A stretch of DNA of 64,000 nucleotides from Pseudodesulfovibrio sp. S3 (GCF_004025585.1 NZ_QTZO01000004.1:248001-312000), one strand, 5' to 3'. Positions 17,839 to 26,679 are shown, counted from the first letter of the stretch. Translations and numbers: made by a program. The notes: generated from the sequence alone by a model not told the origin.

Positions 17839-18276
17839 TTATTCGTCAGAAATCAACGCATTTGGAGAAGTGTCGGGATCATAGCGCAAAAGGTCTTCCT
17901 TTCGCAAATAGGCTCGTCCCTGTCTGACGAATTCGTCATGTCCGGCTTCAGGGTTCACGCCCGGACAGTAGTCCTGAATCATTTCCCAGCTTGTTTCGTC
18001 GACGAGATTGCCCCTGAAAAAGGGCCAGGCCCGGCAGATGTCCGGGCGGCCCGGATGCACGTCACATCCTTCCTTGAAAAAAATGCAGTATTTGTCCTTG
18101 CCGGAGTTGAGATGGAGTTTGCCCCCACGCTCATGGGTGTACTGTGTGACAAGGTCATTCACGGATATGCCGAGGTGCTCGGCCAGTCTCTTTTGGTCCT
18201 TGAGTGTCATGATGATGCCGCCTTCGCCCTGGCAGCAGTGGCCGCACATGCGGCATTCAAAAGCGGGTTTCTTCAT
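17839..18276 (-). CDS. YkgJ family cysteine-cluster protein
   Basis: A 145-residue soluble protein with the YkgJ pattern of clustered cysteines: CRMCGHCC near the N-terminus, then CIFFKEGCDVHPGRPDICRAWPF. Such proteins are thought to hold a zinc ion or an iron-sulfur cluster; the biochemical role is not established. It overlaps the preceding CoA-binding gene by 4 bp (coupled translation) and is 14 bp before the J-domain gene, so the three probably form one operon. Confidence 0.82.
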   Translation of the reverse strand: MKKPAFECRMCGHCCQGEGGIIMTLKDQKRLAEHLGISVNDLVTQYTHERGGKLHLNSGKDKYCIFFKEGCDVHPGRPDICRAWPFFRGNLVDETSWEMIQDYCPGVNPEAGHDEFVRQGRAYLRKEDLLRYDPDTSPNALISDE

Positions 18277-18692
18277 CCGGTGATCCCCAAAGCTTGCAGT
18301 TCGACCTTGGTGCAGTGATTCTCGACCACGTGAATGTCGCTTCCGGCCAGAATGTTTCTGGCTTCCGGACTGACAATGCCTGATTGCATCCAGAAAATCT
18401 TGGGCCTCGGGTCCATCCGCAGGGCTTCACGGGCATGTTCCGGGCAGAATTGGGCCGCTCGGAACAGGTCCACCATGTCCACGGGAACCGGGATGTCGTT
18501 GACGCTCGGGTATGCAGGGAGTCCCCACACCGTTTCTCGTTTCGGGTGCACCGGAATGACGTTGAATCCCATGTCCATGAGTGCGCGTCCGACAATGTCC
18601 ACAGGTCGGCCAGGTTTGTCCACAGCTCCGACAACGGCTATGGTCTTGACCTGTCGAAGCAGGGGGGCTAGCTCTTTCATATCAATCAGCAT
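18273..18692 (-). CDS. CoA-binding (YccU-type) protein
   Basis: A 139-residue Rossmann-fold protein of the CoA-binding domain family, also seen as the N-terminal domain of ADP-forming acyl-CoA synthetases. The opening KTIAVVGAVDKPGRPVDIVG gives the nucleotide-binding strand and loop; VIPVHPKRETVWGLPAYPSV and IFWMQSGIVSPEAR are typical. As a stand-alone domain it is probably not a synthetase. A gagagg site precedes the ATG. It is the first gene of the minus-strand group running to the J-domain gene. Confidence 0.85.
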   Translation of the reverse strand: MLIDMKELAPLLRQVKTIAVVGAVDKPGRPVDIVGRALMDMGFNVIPVHPKRETVWGLPAYPSVNDIPVPVDMVDLFRAAQFCPEHAREALRMDPRPKIFWMQSGIVSPEARNILAGSDIHVVENHCTKVELQALGITG

Positions 18693-18775
18693 TGTTCAGA
18701 TCCTCTCTTGAGTGAGAAGGCCTTTGTACAGCAAACACCTCCGGTTGCCTAGTTGATATATCAGAAGGAGTACTC

Positions 18776-19999
18776 ATGTTCGAAGCCATATCCCGCATTC
18801 CTGCTGCAGAGTTGACCCGTCGTCAGGACGCAGTCCGCAAACATCTTCAGGAGATTGCTCCCCAAGCGGGCGGCATTCTGGTTTTTTCCCGGTTGAACAT
18901 CTATTATCTTACCGGCACCTTCGGCCAGGGCGTGCTTTGGCTGCCCATGTCGGGTCAGCCTGTGCTCCTCCTGCGCAAGGGAGTGAACAGGGCAAAACTT
19001 GAGGCGGGGGTGGAGCATATCCTGTCGTTCAAGTCCTATTCGGAACTAGCTGGTCTGTGCTCTGATGTCGGCAGCCCCTTTACCGGGACCGTTGCCGCGG
19101 TCATGTCCGGCCTGACCTGGCAGCTCGGGTCGATGTTGGCCGCCAAGCTCAAGGGGTATACCATTGTTCCGGGCGACCATGCCGTGGCCCTGGCCAAGAT
19201 GGTCAAATCCGAATTCGAACTGGAGATCATGCGCCGGTGCGGAGAGAAGCACCACCGTTGCCTCCACGACATCCTGCCCGGCAAGATTTGGCCAGGCATG
19301 ACCGAGCGGGAAATCTCTCATGCTGCCTGGGAGACTTTTTTTTCTGAAGGGCACATGGGGGTGTTGCGGATGCAGGCCTATGGTGAAGAGATTTTTCTCG
19401 GCCATGTGGCCGCCGGCGATTCCGGGAACTACCCCAGCGGGTTCAATGGTCCACTCGGATTGCGCGGAGAACATCCGGCCTCGGCGTTCATGGGTAATGC
19501 GAATAAAGTGTGGCAGTTGGGCGAACCGCTCATGCTCGACATCGGTTTTCAGCTTGACGGGTATCACACGGATAAGACACAGGCCTATTTTGCCGGGGCG
19601 GAAGGGACCAAGACCGATGAGATACGCAAGGCCCACGATTTTTGCATTGAAATGCAGGAGTGGATGTGCGCCACGGCAAAACCCGGCGTGACGCCGGAAG
19701 ATCTCTATGTCCACTGCATTGAACAGGCGGACAAACGCGGATTTAAGGAAGGGTTCATGGGGTTGGATGAAAACCAGGTTCCTTTTGTGGGACATGGTAT
19801 CGGTTTGACCATCGATGAGTTTCCGCCCATTGCCAAGGGGTTCAATCAACCGCTGGAACAGGGGATGGTCATTGCCCTGGAACCAAAACAGGGAATTCGC
19901 GGTGTGGCCATGGTCGGAGTGGAGAACACCTTTGAGATCACACAAGACGGTTGTCGTTGCATTACCGGCGATGTCTACGACATGACGGCTATAGGGTAG
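18776..19999 (+). CDS. M24 family peptidase, Xaa-Pro aminopeptidase-like
   Basis: A two-metal pita-bread enzyme that probably removes N-terminal residues before proline. The 407 residues have the creatinase N-domain (about 15-145: RLNIYYLTGTFGQGVLWL) and the catalytic domain (about 155-400). The five metal ligands are in place: Asp in LDIGFQLDGYHTDKTQ (two), His in VGHGIGL, Glu in ALEPKQG and Glu in GVENTFEI. An agaagga site precedes the ATG. It is divergent from the CoA-binding gene and monocistronic or followed by the STAS-like gene. Confidence 0.88.
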   Translation: MFEAISRIPAAELTRRQDAVRKHLQEIAPQAGGILVFSRLNIYYLTGTFGQGVLWLPMSGQPVLLLRKGVNRAKLEAGVEHILSFKSYSELAGLCSDVGSPFTGTVAAVMSGLTWQLGSMLAAKLKGYTIVPGDHAVALAKMVKSEFELEIMRRCGEKHHRCLHDILPGKIWPGMTEREISHAAWETFFSEGHMGVLRMQAYGEEIFLGHVAAGDSGNYPSGFNGPLGLRGEHPASAFMGNANKVWQLGEPLMLDIGFQLDGYHTDKTQAYFAGAEGTKTDEIRKAHDFCIEMQEWMCATAKPGVTPEDLYVHCIEQADKRGFKEGFMGLDENQVPFVGHGIGLTIDEFPPIAKGFNQPLEQGMVIALEPKQGIRGVAMVGVENTFEITQDGCRCITGDVYDMTAIG

Positions 20000-20091
20000 C
20001 TTGTTTTTTTGTGTTGTTATGATCAAAAAAATATGAAATACGTATATGCGAACCTATAAAATAGTTGTGCCCTATAACGCGGTTGGGAGTC

Positions 20092-20463
20092 ATGGCCTAC
20101 TCTCAGGTTTTTTCGGAGAAATCGAATTATCTCCTTTCCATAACGGACGGAGAGATTTCGGACATGGATTCATTCATCACATGGGCCAGAGCCGTCATCT
20201 CCAAGGCCAGAGAGGCAGGATTTTCAAAAATACTGTTCGATAACAGGACGTTCAGGCTCAATCTGTCTTCGTCAGATGTCAATATGTTCTCCAGGATTAC
20301 GGATGCTGTCGGTATCAATGGATCGGAGTTTCGCTTTGCTGTCCTTTTTTGTCCCGGCAACACTGAGGCGTGTCATTTGGCAGAGATCGTTTTTGCCGAT
20401 AAGGTTGACGGTTATATGGAATTCGGAAATCAGCAAGATGCGCAGGAGTGGCTCAATATGTAA
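20092..20463 (+). CDS. STAS/SpoIIAA-like protein
   Basis: A 123-residue protein with the strand-helix pattern of the SpoIIAA-like STAS fold: YLLSITDGEISDMDSFITWA, then KILFDNRTFRLNLSSSDVNM, then FRFAVLFCPGN. The usual phosphorylated Ser/Thr of anti-sigma antagonists is not evident, so an antagonist role is not supported. The start is ATG 20092 with gggag close by; the in-frame TTG at 20065 would lie at or above a likely transcription start (TATAAA near 20055). A terminator follows. The function is unknown. Confidence 0.65.
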   Translation: MAYSQVFSEKSNYLLSITDGEISDMDSFITWARAVISKAREAGFSKILFDNRTFRLNLSSSDVNMFSRITDAVGINGSEFRFAVLFCPGNTEACHLAEIVFADKVDGYMEFGNQQDAQEWLNM

Positions 20464-20488
20464 GCCACAATCAGATATGATTAAAAAA

Positions 20489-20515
20489 AAGGCTCCCTTT
20501 CGGGGAGCCTTTCTT
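20489..20515. terminator. Bidirectional terminator
   Basis: Stem ggctccc / ggggagcc with a tttc loop (20491-20509). On the minus strand it is followed by eight T residues, on the plus strand by tttctt. It ends both the STAS-like gene and the convergent alcohol dehydrogenase gene. Confidence 0.85.
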
Positions 20516-20535
20516 GTTGAATTGATGACAGGCGG

Positions 20536-21732
20536 CTATTCGTAGGCCGCTTCAAAAATGGCGATGACATCTTCCATGGTCATGTTTACCGGGGTGATGT
20601 CGAACAACGCCCCCATGACCGTCAGGGCGTTTTCGGCCAGAGCCGGTATTTCTTCGCGGGTAACGCCGTAATCAGATAGTTTTTCGTCGGCCAGTCCGAT
20701 GTCCGTGATGAGTTTGTCCAGGGCGTCAAGGAAGGCCACCCCGGTTACTTCCTCCTCTAAATCTTCCTGTAAGGTGTCGCCCATGGCCAGGGCAAGGTCT
20801 CCCAGCCTGTCTTCTCCGCGCGAGGCCAGGAAGCCGAAATACGCCTTGGATATGAGTACCAGGCCAGCACCGTGGGGCAGGTCGGGGTGGAACGCGGACA
20901 GGGCGTGTTCCAGGGAGTGCTGGGAGATGCAGGAGGAATAGGATTCGCACAGGCCTGCTGCGGTGCAGGCCCAGGCCATGATGGTTCGGGCCTCCAGGTT
21001 GTCTCCCTCTGCCACGGCTTGGGGCAGGGTGTGACTGATCAGATGGACTGCCTCCAGGGCGAGCATGTCGCTGGCAGGTTGGCGGCAGGTGGCCAGGTAG
21101 GCCTCGGCAGCGTGAAAAAAGGCATCCATGCCGGTATAGGCGGTCTGCCTGGGCGGCACGGACAGCATCAGCCTGGGGTCGACGATGGACAGGGTCGGGA
21201 ATGTGGCGTCATTGCCCCAGCCGACTTTTTCCCGGGAATCGGTTCCTGACTTGGTAATGACCGTCCATGGGTCGGCCTCGGTGCCGGTTCCGGCCGTGGT
21301 CGGTATGGCCACGATGGGCAGGGCGTCCTTTTCCGGTGTCTGGCCGCCGCCGGTGCCGGATTGCATGTAATCCCAGTATTTGCCCGGATTGGTGGCCATG
21401 GTGGCGATGGACTTGGCAGAGTCGATGGTGGAGCCGCCGCCCAGGCCGACCACAAAGTCAACGCCGTTTTCGCGGCAAATGGCCGCTGCTTCATCCACGA
21501 AATCAGACTCCGGGTTGGGTTTGATTTTGTCGTATACGATGGTCTGAACGTCCTGTTTGGCGAGCAGGCTTTGGACGCGGGACAGATATCCCTGCCTGAC
21601 CATGACGCCGGATTCACCGATGACGATCATGGCCTTTTTGCCGCGAGGCAGGTAGGGGGTGTCGCCCAGTTGGTTCAGAGTGTCGGGGCCGAAGATCAGC
21701 CGCGTGGGCATGAAATATTGGAAATTGAGCAT
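20536..21732 (-). CDS. Iron-containing alcohol dehydrogenase
   Basis: Group III alcohol dehydrogenase that interconverts alcohols and aldehydes with NAD(P)H; substrate not determined by sequence. The 398 residues contain the cofactor-binding loops GLGGGSTIDSAK and PTTAGTGTEAD, and the iron ligands: Asp and His in GMDAFFHAAEAY, His in SQHSLEHALSAF and His in DLPHGAGL. Sulfate reducers often use such enzymes in ethanol metabolism. The gene lies 25 bp after dsbD on the same strand with a good aaaggag site. Confidence 0.92.
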   Translation of the reverse strand: MLNFQYFMPTRLIFGPDTLNQLGDTPYLPRGKKAMIVIGESGVMVRQGYLSRVQSLLAKQDVQTIVYDKIKPNPESDFVDEAAAICRENGVDFVVGLGGGSTIDSAKSIATMATNPGKYWDYMQSGTGGGQTPEKDALPIVAIPTTAGTGTEADPWTVITKSGTDSREKVGWGNDATFPTLSIVDPRLMLSVPPRQTAYTGMDAFFHAAEAYLATCRQPASDMLALEAVHLISHTLPQAVAEGDNLEARTIMAWACTAAGLCESYSSCISQHSLEHALSAFHPDLPHGAGLVLISKAYFGFLASRGEDRLGDLALAMGDTLQEDLEEEVTGVAFLDALDKLITDIGLADEKLSDYGVTREEIPALAENALTVMGALFDITPVNMTMEDVIAIFEAAYE

Positions 21733-21757
21733 TAAACTCTCCTTTGTTCAGAATTTT

Positions 21758-23593
21758 TTATAATGATTTCAGTATGCTTTCAAGCTGTTTTGCAGTGAAG
21801 AGGTCTCGGATGACCAACGGGGTGTTCCCCTGGCCTTTCTTGAAAACGGCTGCCGTGGGAAGACTGCGGCTGCCCAGGGCCAGAAGAAGCGCTTCGGCCT
21901 CGGGGTCGCGCTGGGTCATGTCCACTTTTATGAACCGGACAGCATAGTTCGTTTCCCAGGAGATCACGTTTTCATTCGTCATGACCGTGGCTTCCAGCAC
22001 CTTGCAGGTGGGGCACCAATCGGCAGTAAATTCTACCAGAAGGGTTTCGTTGCCGATGGTCTGACTCAAGGTGACCGGATCGAATGAATCCCACGGGTTT
22101 GTCTGATGTTGTGCGGGGGTGGTCCAGACTACGGCTGCAGCCAGCAGGCATAGGGCTCCAAGGCGGATAATTCCGCGAACTGCGCCCCTAGCATTCCTGG
22201 TCTGAAGCCAGAGCCAGCCACCGAATAGGACGGCCCACAGCGGGGCGAGGATACGCAGACTTCCGCTGCCGACGGCGATGGCAACGAGATAGAAAGCTGT
22301 ACCCAGCAGGAAGAAGGCGATGCCTTTTTCCACGTATTTTATCCATGGTCCGGACTTAGGCAGGAACCGGGCAAGTTTCGGGTTGAGTATCAGGAGCAGG
22401 TAGGGCGTGGACATGCCCAATCCGATGCAGAAGAAGACCGTGGCGATGACCATTGGTCCTTGAATGAGTGCCCACCCGAGCACGCCGCCCAGAAACGGGC
22501 CGCTGCACGGAGTAGCCAGGAGGGTGGTCAACATGCCGGTGAAAAAAGCCTGTTTTCGGGGACTGTCGTGGCCTGCACCGAACTTGAGGTCAACCACAGG
22601 CAGGTGGAACAGGCCGAACAGGCTCAACCCCAGCGCTCCCATGATGGCGGCCACGCCCAGGACCAGCCAGCGGTTCTGGAAGAGTGCGCCCCAGGCCGAG
22701 CCCGTGCTGCCGAGAACAACGGCCAGAAAAAGGAAGAACGTCAGCACGCCGAGTACAAAGAAAATGTTGTGTTCGCGAAAGGCGCGAGTCGGGTCTTCAC
22801 TGCTGTCCGCGCCCGCTGAGAGCAGGGAGGAGAGCTTGAGGCTGACCACGGGGAGCACGCACGGCATGATGTTCAGGATGAGTCCGGCCAGCAGGCCCAT
22901 GAGTACGGCCGAAAGGAGGCTGCCCACCTCAAGGCCGGGTTGTAAATACTCGGGGGTGAATTGCCATTGGATGATCGCGGTTTTCATTTCGTCAGCATCG
23001 GACAGGATCAGGGGCTGGACAGCCGCTTGCCGGCGAACTTGTTGCTGGAACTCCTGCCACCAGGGCCGCTCGTCGGCAGGAGGCAATGATGTCGCGTCCA
23101 GATTCGTCTCGCCATACTGTAATTCCAGGCGGCCGGGAACGCATTTTGTCGGATGGCACAGGAGAAGGTCCAGGTTCATGGTCACCGGAAATGGCGATTC
23201 CATGCCTCGCGGGATGAGAACGAAGAGTACGGTCTCGTGGAGGAATGCGGTGACGGTCACCGATGGGTCATAGGAATCAGGCTTTTGTACGCCCTCGGGA
23301 TAGAATACCTTGAGCGGTGATCCGTTGGCGGTTGCGGCTGTGAGCTGGGTGGGTTTGCCCACCTCTCCCGGGATGTTGGAATACGCGTACCAGTCATCCT
23401 CGATATTCAAGGTGACGGCGAGGAGAATCGCTCCTGGTTCATCTTCTCCCAGTGTGCCCATGGGGATGGCATACCCTTCGACCCGTGTTTCCATGGGTAG
23501 GGAACTCGGCTGAATCTGGGCATAGCACATGGACGAGACCAGAGAGAGGGCAACAGTGAGAAGCAGAGAAAAAAGCGGCTTGGTTACGGGCAT
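21758..23593 (-). CDS. dsbD: DsbD-type thiol:disulfide interchange protein
   Basis: Moves reducing power from cytoplasmic thioredoxin to periplasmic thiol pathways (disulfide isomerisation, cytochrome c maturation). The 611 residues have a signal peptide (about 1-25, cut after CYA), an N-terminal beta domain with a CHPTKC pair (about 145-152), an eight-helix membrane domain (about 225-480) with the two redox cysteines in IMPCVLPVV and TPCSGPFLGG, and a C-terminal thioredoxin domain (about 500-611) with ADWCPTCK. All three redox modules are intact. Cytochrome-rich sulfate reducers need such a pathway. Transcription probably continues into the alcohol dehydrogenase gene. Confidence 0.93.
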   Translation of the reverse strand: MPVTKPLFSLLLTVALSLVSSMCYAQIQPSSLPMETRVEGYAIPMGTLGEDEPGAILLAVTLNIEDDWYAYSNIPGEVGKPTQLTAATANGSPLKVFYPEGVQKPDSYDPSVTVTAFLHETVLFVLIPRGMESPFPVTMNLDLLLCHPTKCVPGRLELQYGETNLDATSLPPADERPWWQEFQQQVRRQAAVQPLILSDADEMKTAIIQWQFTPEYLQPGLEVGSLLSAVLMGLLAGLILNIMPCVLPVVSLKLSSLLSAGADSSEDPTRAFREHNIFFVLGVLTFFLFLAVVLGSTGSAWGALFQNRWLVLGVAAIMGALGLSLFGLFHLPVVDLKFGAGHDSPRKQAFFTGMLTTLLATPCSGPFLGGVLGWALIQGPMVIATVFFCIGLGMSTPYLLLILNPKLARFLPKSGPWIKYVEKGIAFFLLGTAFYLVAIAVGSGSLRILAPLWAVLFGGWLWLQTRNARGAVRGIIRLGALCLLAAAVVWTTPAQHQTNPWDSFDPVTLSQTIGNETLLVEFTADWCPTCKVLEATVMTNENVISWETNYAVRFIKVDMTQRDPEAEALLLALGSRSLPTAAVFKKGQGNTPLVIRDLFTAKQLESILKSL

Positions 23594-23627
23594 TTAAAAC
23601 CTGTTTGAAAAAAGTGAAATTTTCTGG

Positions 23628-23654
23628 TTGACTTTTCCGGGTCCGACTTATAGT
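23628..23654 (+). promoter_or_regulatory. Candidate promoter of tRNA-Lys
   Basis: TTGACT (23628-23633) and TATAGT (23649-23654) lie 15 bases apart, a little short of the optimum, 35 bp upstream of the tRNA. Confidence 0.45.
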
Positions 23655-23689
23655 TATTCACTCCGTTGAGCGCAAGCGCAACACCGAGT

Positions 23690-23765
23690 GGGTCACTAGC
23701 TCAATTGGCAGAGCAGCGGACTCTTAATCCGGAGGTTCAAGGTTCGATTCCTTGGTGACCCACCA
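23690..23765 (+). tRNA. tRNA-Lys (anticodon CTT)
   Basis: The 76-base cloverleaf has acceptor arms GGGTCAC / GTGACCC, discriminator A and encoded CCA, D-arm agctcaattggcagagc, anticodon loop ctCTTaa, and T-arm ggttcgattcc. It is followed by a terminator. The anticodon reads AAG codons. Confidence 0.97.
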
Positions 23766-23779
23766 CTCTGAAACTCAAT

Positions 23780-23812
23780 GAAACCCGTCGTTTAGGCGGG
23801 TTTTTTGTTTTG
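23780..23812 (+). terminator. Terminator of tRNA-Lys
   Basis: Stem acccgtc / ggcgggt (one G-U pair) followed by ttttttgtttt. Confidence 0.8.
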
Positions 23813-23849
23813 CCTAACAATAAGTATTTCAAAGAGATGCATTTATCCG

Positions 23850-24218
23850 TGCGCTACAACGAAAATGCTTGAATTATCTACAATGAGTACGTCTTTCCAA
23901 TCCATGGTGCAACCACCATATGCATTAACAATGCTGGTGTCTTTGATGGACCAGTTGAGTTCAGTTAATTAATCCAAGGTGTTGAGCAAGGGTGAACATG
24001 GCGGCTAACGAAGTGTATTGCTGTGTGTTTTTTCTGCGTAACAAAGTTGTCCGGGAAACCGGAGCAGCGAAAGTCGTCACCCTTCTGGATTACGGATGTA
24101 GGCCCGTGGTTTTTCTCTGAGAGATCGCCTGCCTTGATGGCCACCTTGAGTGTCTTGAGGGTTACGGAGTCGGATCAGCCAAGCATTTGTGGATGTTGCT
24201 CAGTAGTTCTTTATCCAT
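23850..24218. pseudogene. Decayed coding remnants between tRNA-Lys and opgH
   Basis: This stretch has no intact gene. On the plus strand, codons from about 23872 to 23967 read a fragment that includes TTICINNAGVFDGPVEFS before a stop; NNAG is the signature of short-chain dehydrogenases, and no start or Rossmann motif is left. On the minus strand, an ATG at 24218 overlapping the opgH stop opens MDKELLSNIHKCLADPTP and stops at 24162; one frame change would continue through VTLKTLKVAIKAGDLSEKNH to a stop at 23965. I do not recognise this second frame. Both look like broken genes, in a place (3' of a tRNA) where foreign DNA often inserts. Decay is inferred from reading frames only. Confidence 0.35.
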
Positions 24219-26296
24219 CTTTTGCGCATGGCTCCGTTGTCCATTGTCCAGGCCAGCGTGTGCAGTTCCAGGAGCCGGTCTGGGTCGCGTAGCAGGGTCA
24301 TTTTTTCTTTTTGGGTCAATGCGTTGGGACCCTTATTCAGCATTGTGTCCACCAAGCGATCATGCCGGGCACACGTGGCGGCGCTGTAATTTCGTTTGTG
24401 GCGGGAAAGCAGGGCCCGTCTGAGCCCGTTGACCTTGGGGTCGAGCAGTGCACGGAGGAATCCGGCCTCGCGTGGCAGGCCAAGGGGGACAGGGATTTCT
24501 TCCATTTCTTTGGTGAAGCGGGTCACGTCCCGGATTTCCGGTGCCGGGTCGGTTTCTTCAGGAATCAGCAGCAACCGTTTTTTTCGTAGCCAACAGCCCA
24601 GCCCGTGGTGGCTGGTTATGACGGAAAGAGGCATTGAGAGTACGATAGGTACGACAATGGGAGCGATCCACCAGAAAAAATTGGGTGAGTAAAGCCAGAC
24701 AATGCCTCCCCACAGCAGCCCGAACAGTGTGCCGCCGCCGTGGAATCGGGCTGCATCCCACCATGTGGTGGGGCGGTCATCCCGCTGTTGCGATCCCCAG
24801 CCGATCTGTCGCCCCAGGAGCGTGATACAGACGAACTTGCTGTGAAAGAGCATGCGGATGGGGGCTAGTAGAGCGGAGAACAACACTTCCAGAAGTATGC
24901 TCAGCAGCAGGCGAAAAGGGCCGCCGAACAGGCGTGACTGTCGGGTTTTCAGGACGATCAGGAGATAGCTCAGTATTTTTGGCAGGAAAAGCAGTACGCC
25001 TGTGGTGGCCAGCAGGACCAAAGCCCACATCGGTTGCCAGACCGGCCAGGACGGGAAAAGGGATTTCGTCGCGGTGAAATAGCTCGGGCCGACAATGGCT
25101 TGAACAACCGCCTCGGTCGAGGACAGCATCAGGAACAGGAACCAGAGCAGGGCCGAGGCATAGCTCATGGCTCCGTTGAGAAAAAGGATGCGATGGGCTG
25201 GGAAAAGGCCTTCGGTGAACAGCAGGCGCAGGTGTTGCAGGTTGCCCTGGCACCAGCGGCGGTCCCGTTTGAGTTCGGAGAGCAGGTTCGGTGGGTTTTC
25301 TTCCCAACTGCCGGGCAGGTCAAAGGCGAGCCAGACTCCCCAGCCTGCGCGGCGCATGAGCGCGGCTTCCACGAAGTCATGGCTGAGGATGTCCCCGCCA
25401 AGCGGCGGTTTGCCCGAGAGTCTCGGCAGTCCGCAATGGCGCATGAACGGATTGATGCGGATAAGGGCGTTGTGTCCCCAGTACTGGGCGTCGCCCAATT
25501 GCCAGAAATGCAGTCCGGCGGCAAACATGGGACCGTATGCGCGATTGGCAAACTGTTGCAGCCGCCCGAGCAGGGTGTCTCGGCCAAAGCAGGCTGGCGC
25601 TGTCTGGAGTATGCCGATGTTTTGCCGCTGTTCCATTATATGAACCATGGCGTTCAGCGTCTTGCCGCTCATGACGCTGTCCGCATCGAACACGGCCATA
25701 TAGGTGTAGGCCTTTCCGTGTCGGCGGCAGAAGTCGGCGACGTTGCCGCTTTTGCGTTTCAGGTTCACCTTGCGGTTGCGGTAGAATATGCGGCCCTGCG
25801 CGCCCAGTTCCTCAACCAAATCAGCCCAGGCGGATTCTTCCTCGATCCACTTGTCCGCTCCGCTGGAGTCGCTCAGAATGTGGATATCGAATTGGTTTGC
25901 GTTCGGCGTTTGCTGAAGAGACAGGTAGATGGTCTTAATCCCGGCCATGACCCGAGGCGTGTCTTCGTTGCAGATGGGAAAAAGCACGGCAGTGCGGACG
26001 GTTGTATCCGGTTCCAGGGGATCGGACAGAACGTGGCTGACCGCAAAACGGTCATAGCGGCGCAACAGAGTGAACCAGCCCATGAGCGCAGTCCAGAATC
26101 CGACGGATATCCAGGCGAAGAGTATGGAGTAGACAATGATGATTGCCAGCTCCAAAGGTGTGGCCCCTTTGTTGGGCAGGACGGAACCGACATAGGAACT
26201 GGCCAGCGCTGACGGAATCAGGATCAGCAGGGTGAGCACCGAGCGCCGTTTTCCGGTTGAGATGCGCCACGGTGGAGCTTGCGTGTTGTTCTGCAT
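24200..26296 (-). CDS. opgH: OpgH (MdoH), membrane glucosyltransferase for periplasmic glucans
   Basis: Inner-membrane GT2 enzyme that polymerises the beta-1,2 glucan backbone of osmoregulated periplasmic glucans from UDP-glucose. With start ATG 26296 (MQNNTQAPPW) it has 698 residues. Two N-terminal helices are followed by the catalytic domain (about 95-330) with FDADSVMSG (Asp pair), the DILSHDFVEAALMRRAGWGV block, and the RWCQGNLQH (QxxRW-like) motif, then six or more helices to about residue 580 and a cytoplasmic tail. Enteric OpgH is about 847 residues with a longer N-terminus; here that part seems to be encoded by the separate small gene just upstream, 8 bp away. The frame stays open upstream of 26296 but without family resemblance. 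Confidence 0.93.
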   Translation of the reverse strand: MQNNTQAPPWRISTGKRRSVLTLLILIPSALASSYVGSVLPNKGATPLELAIIIVYSILFAWISVGFWTALMGWFTLLRRYDRFAVSHVLSDPLEPDTTVRTAVLFPICNEDTPRVMAGIKTIYLSLQQTPNANQFDIHILSDSSGADKWIEEESAWADLVEELGAQGRIFYRNRKVNLKRKSGNVADFCRRHGKAYTYMAVFDADSVMSGKTLNAMVHIMEQRQNIGILQTAPACFGRDTLLGRLQQFANRAYGPMFAAGLHFWQLGDAQYWGHNALIRINPFMRHCGLPRLSGKPPLGGDILSHDFVEAALMRRAGWGVWLAFDLPGSWEENPPNLLSELKRDRRWCQGNLQHLRLLFTEGLFPAHRILFLNGAMSYASALLWFLFLMLSSTEAVVQAIVGPSYFTATKSLFPSWPVWQPMWALVLLATTGVLLFLPKILSYLLIVLKTRQSRLFGGPFRLLLSILLEVLFSALLAPIRMLFHSKFVCITLLGRQIGWGSQQRDDRPTTWWDAARFHGGGTLFGLLWGGIVWLYSPNFFWWIAPIVVPIVLSMPLSVITSHHGLGCWLRKKRLLLIPEETDPAPEIRDVTRFTKEMEEIPVPLGLPREAGFLRALLDPKVNGLRRALLSRHKRNYSAATCARHDRLVDTMLNKGPNALTQKEKMTLLRDPDRLLELHTLAWTMDNGAMRKRWIKNY

Positions 26297-26304
26297 ATTA
26301 TGGC

Positions 26305-26679
26305 TCACTTGTATACATGCAGCAGCAGGGTCATGGCCAGCAGCAGGCCTATGATCGTCAGCCAGGCCCATTGCGAGGCCAAAGCGCGCATGCCGGAGCG
26401 CGACCGGCCGAGATATTGAGCGGGCATATGCCAGCGATCAATGGGTGGGTATCCATGGGGGAACGCTTCATGATCCTGAGTCGGCAGTCGGGAACGCAAA
26501 GCCGTCAGCGTCTGGCTGGGAGTGGCATCCACGGGAAGACTCCGCAGAGTTTCCAGGGCCAGTTCCAGGCGTTTCTCCATATCCATGGGAATTTGATTCA
26601 GATATTCCAGCAGGAAACGAGCTGTTTGCTCCCGCTGCGAACGGTCCGCCGTTGTGGCGTGATCAGGGCTGGTAGGCAT
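26305..26679 (-). CDS. Small membrane protein between opgG and opgH, possible detached OpgH N-terminus
   Basis: A 124-residue protein that is cytoplasmic for most of its length, with a helical region (LLEYLNQIPMDMEKRLELAL), a Pro/His-rich stretch (about 70-85: AFPHGYPPIDRWHMPAQYLG), and one membrane segment at the C-terminus (about 104-121). It overlaps opgG by 17 bp and stops 8 bp before the opgH start. Together with OpgH (698) the length equals that of one-chain OpgH proteins, and the order cytoplasmic region, then first helix, matches their N-terminus. I therefore read it as the N-terminal part of OpgH made as a separate chain, but the sequence similarity I can see by eye is slight. Confidence 0.6.
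   Translation of the reverse strand: MPTSPDHATTADRSQREQTARFLLEYLNQIPMDMEKRLELALETLRSLPVDATPSQTLTALRSRLPTQDHEAFPHGYPPIDRWHMPAQYLGRSRSGMRALASQWAWLTIIGLLLAMTLLLHVYK

Noticed and set aside
25034-26212. A 392-codon plus-strand frame opposite opgH
   Set aside because: Shadow of the GC-rich opgH reading frame; low-complexity product, no family features.
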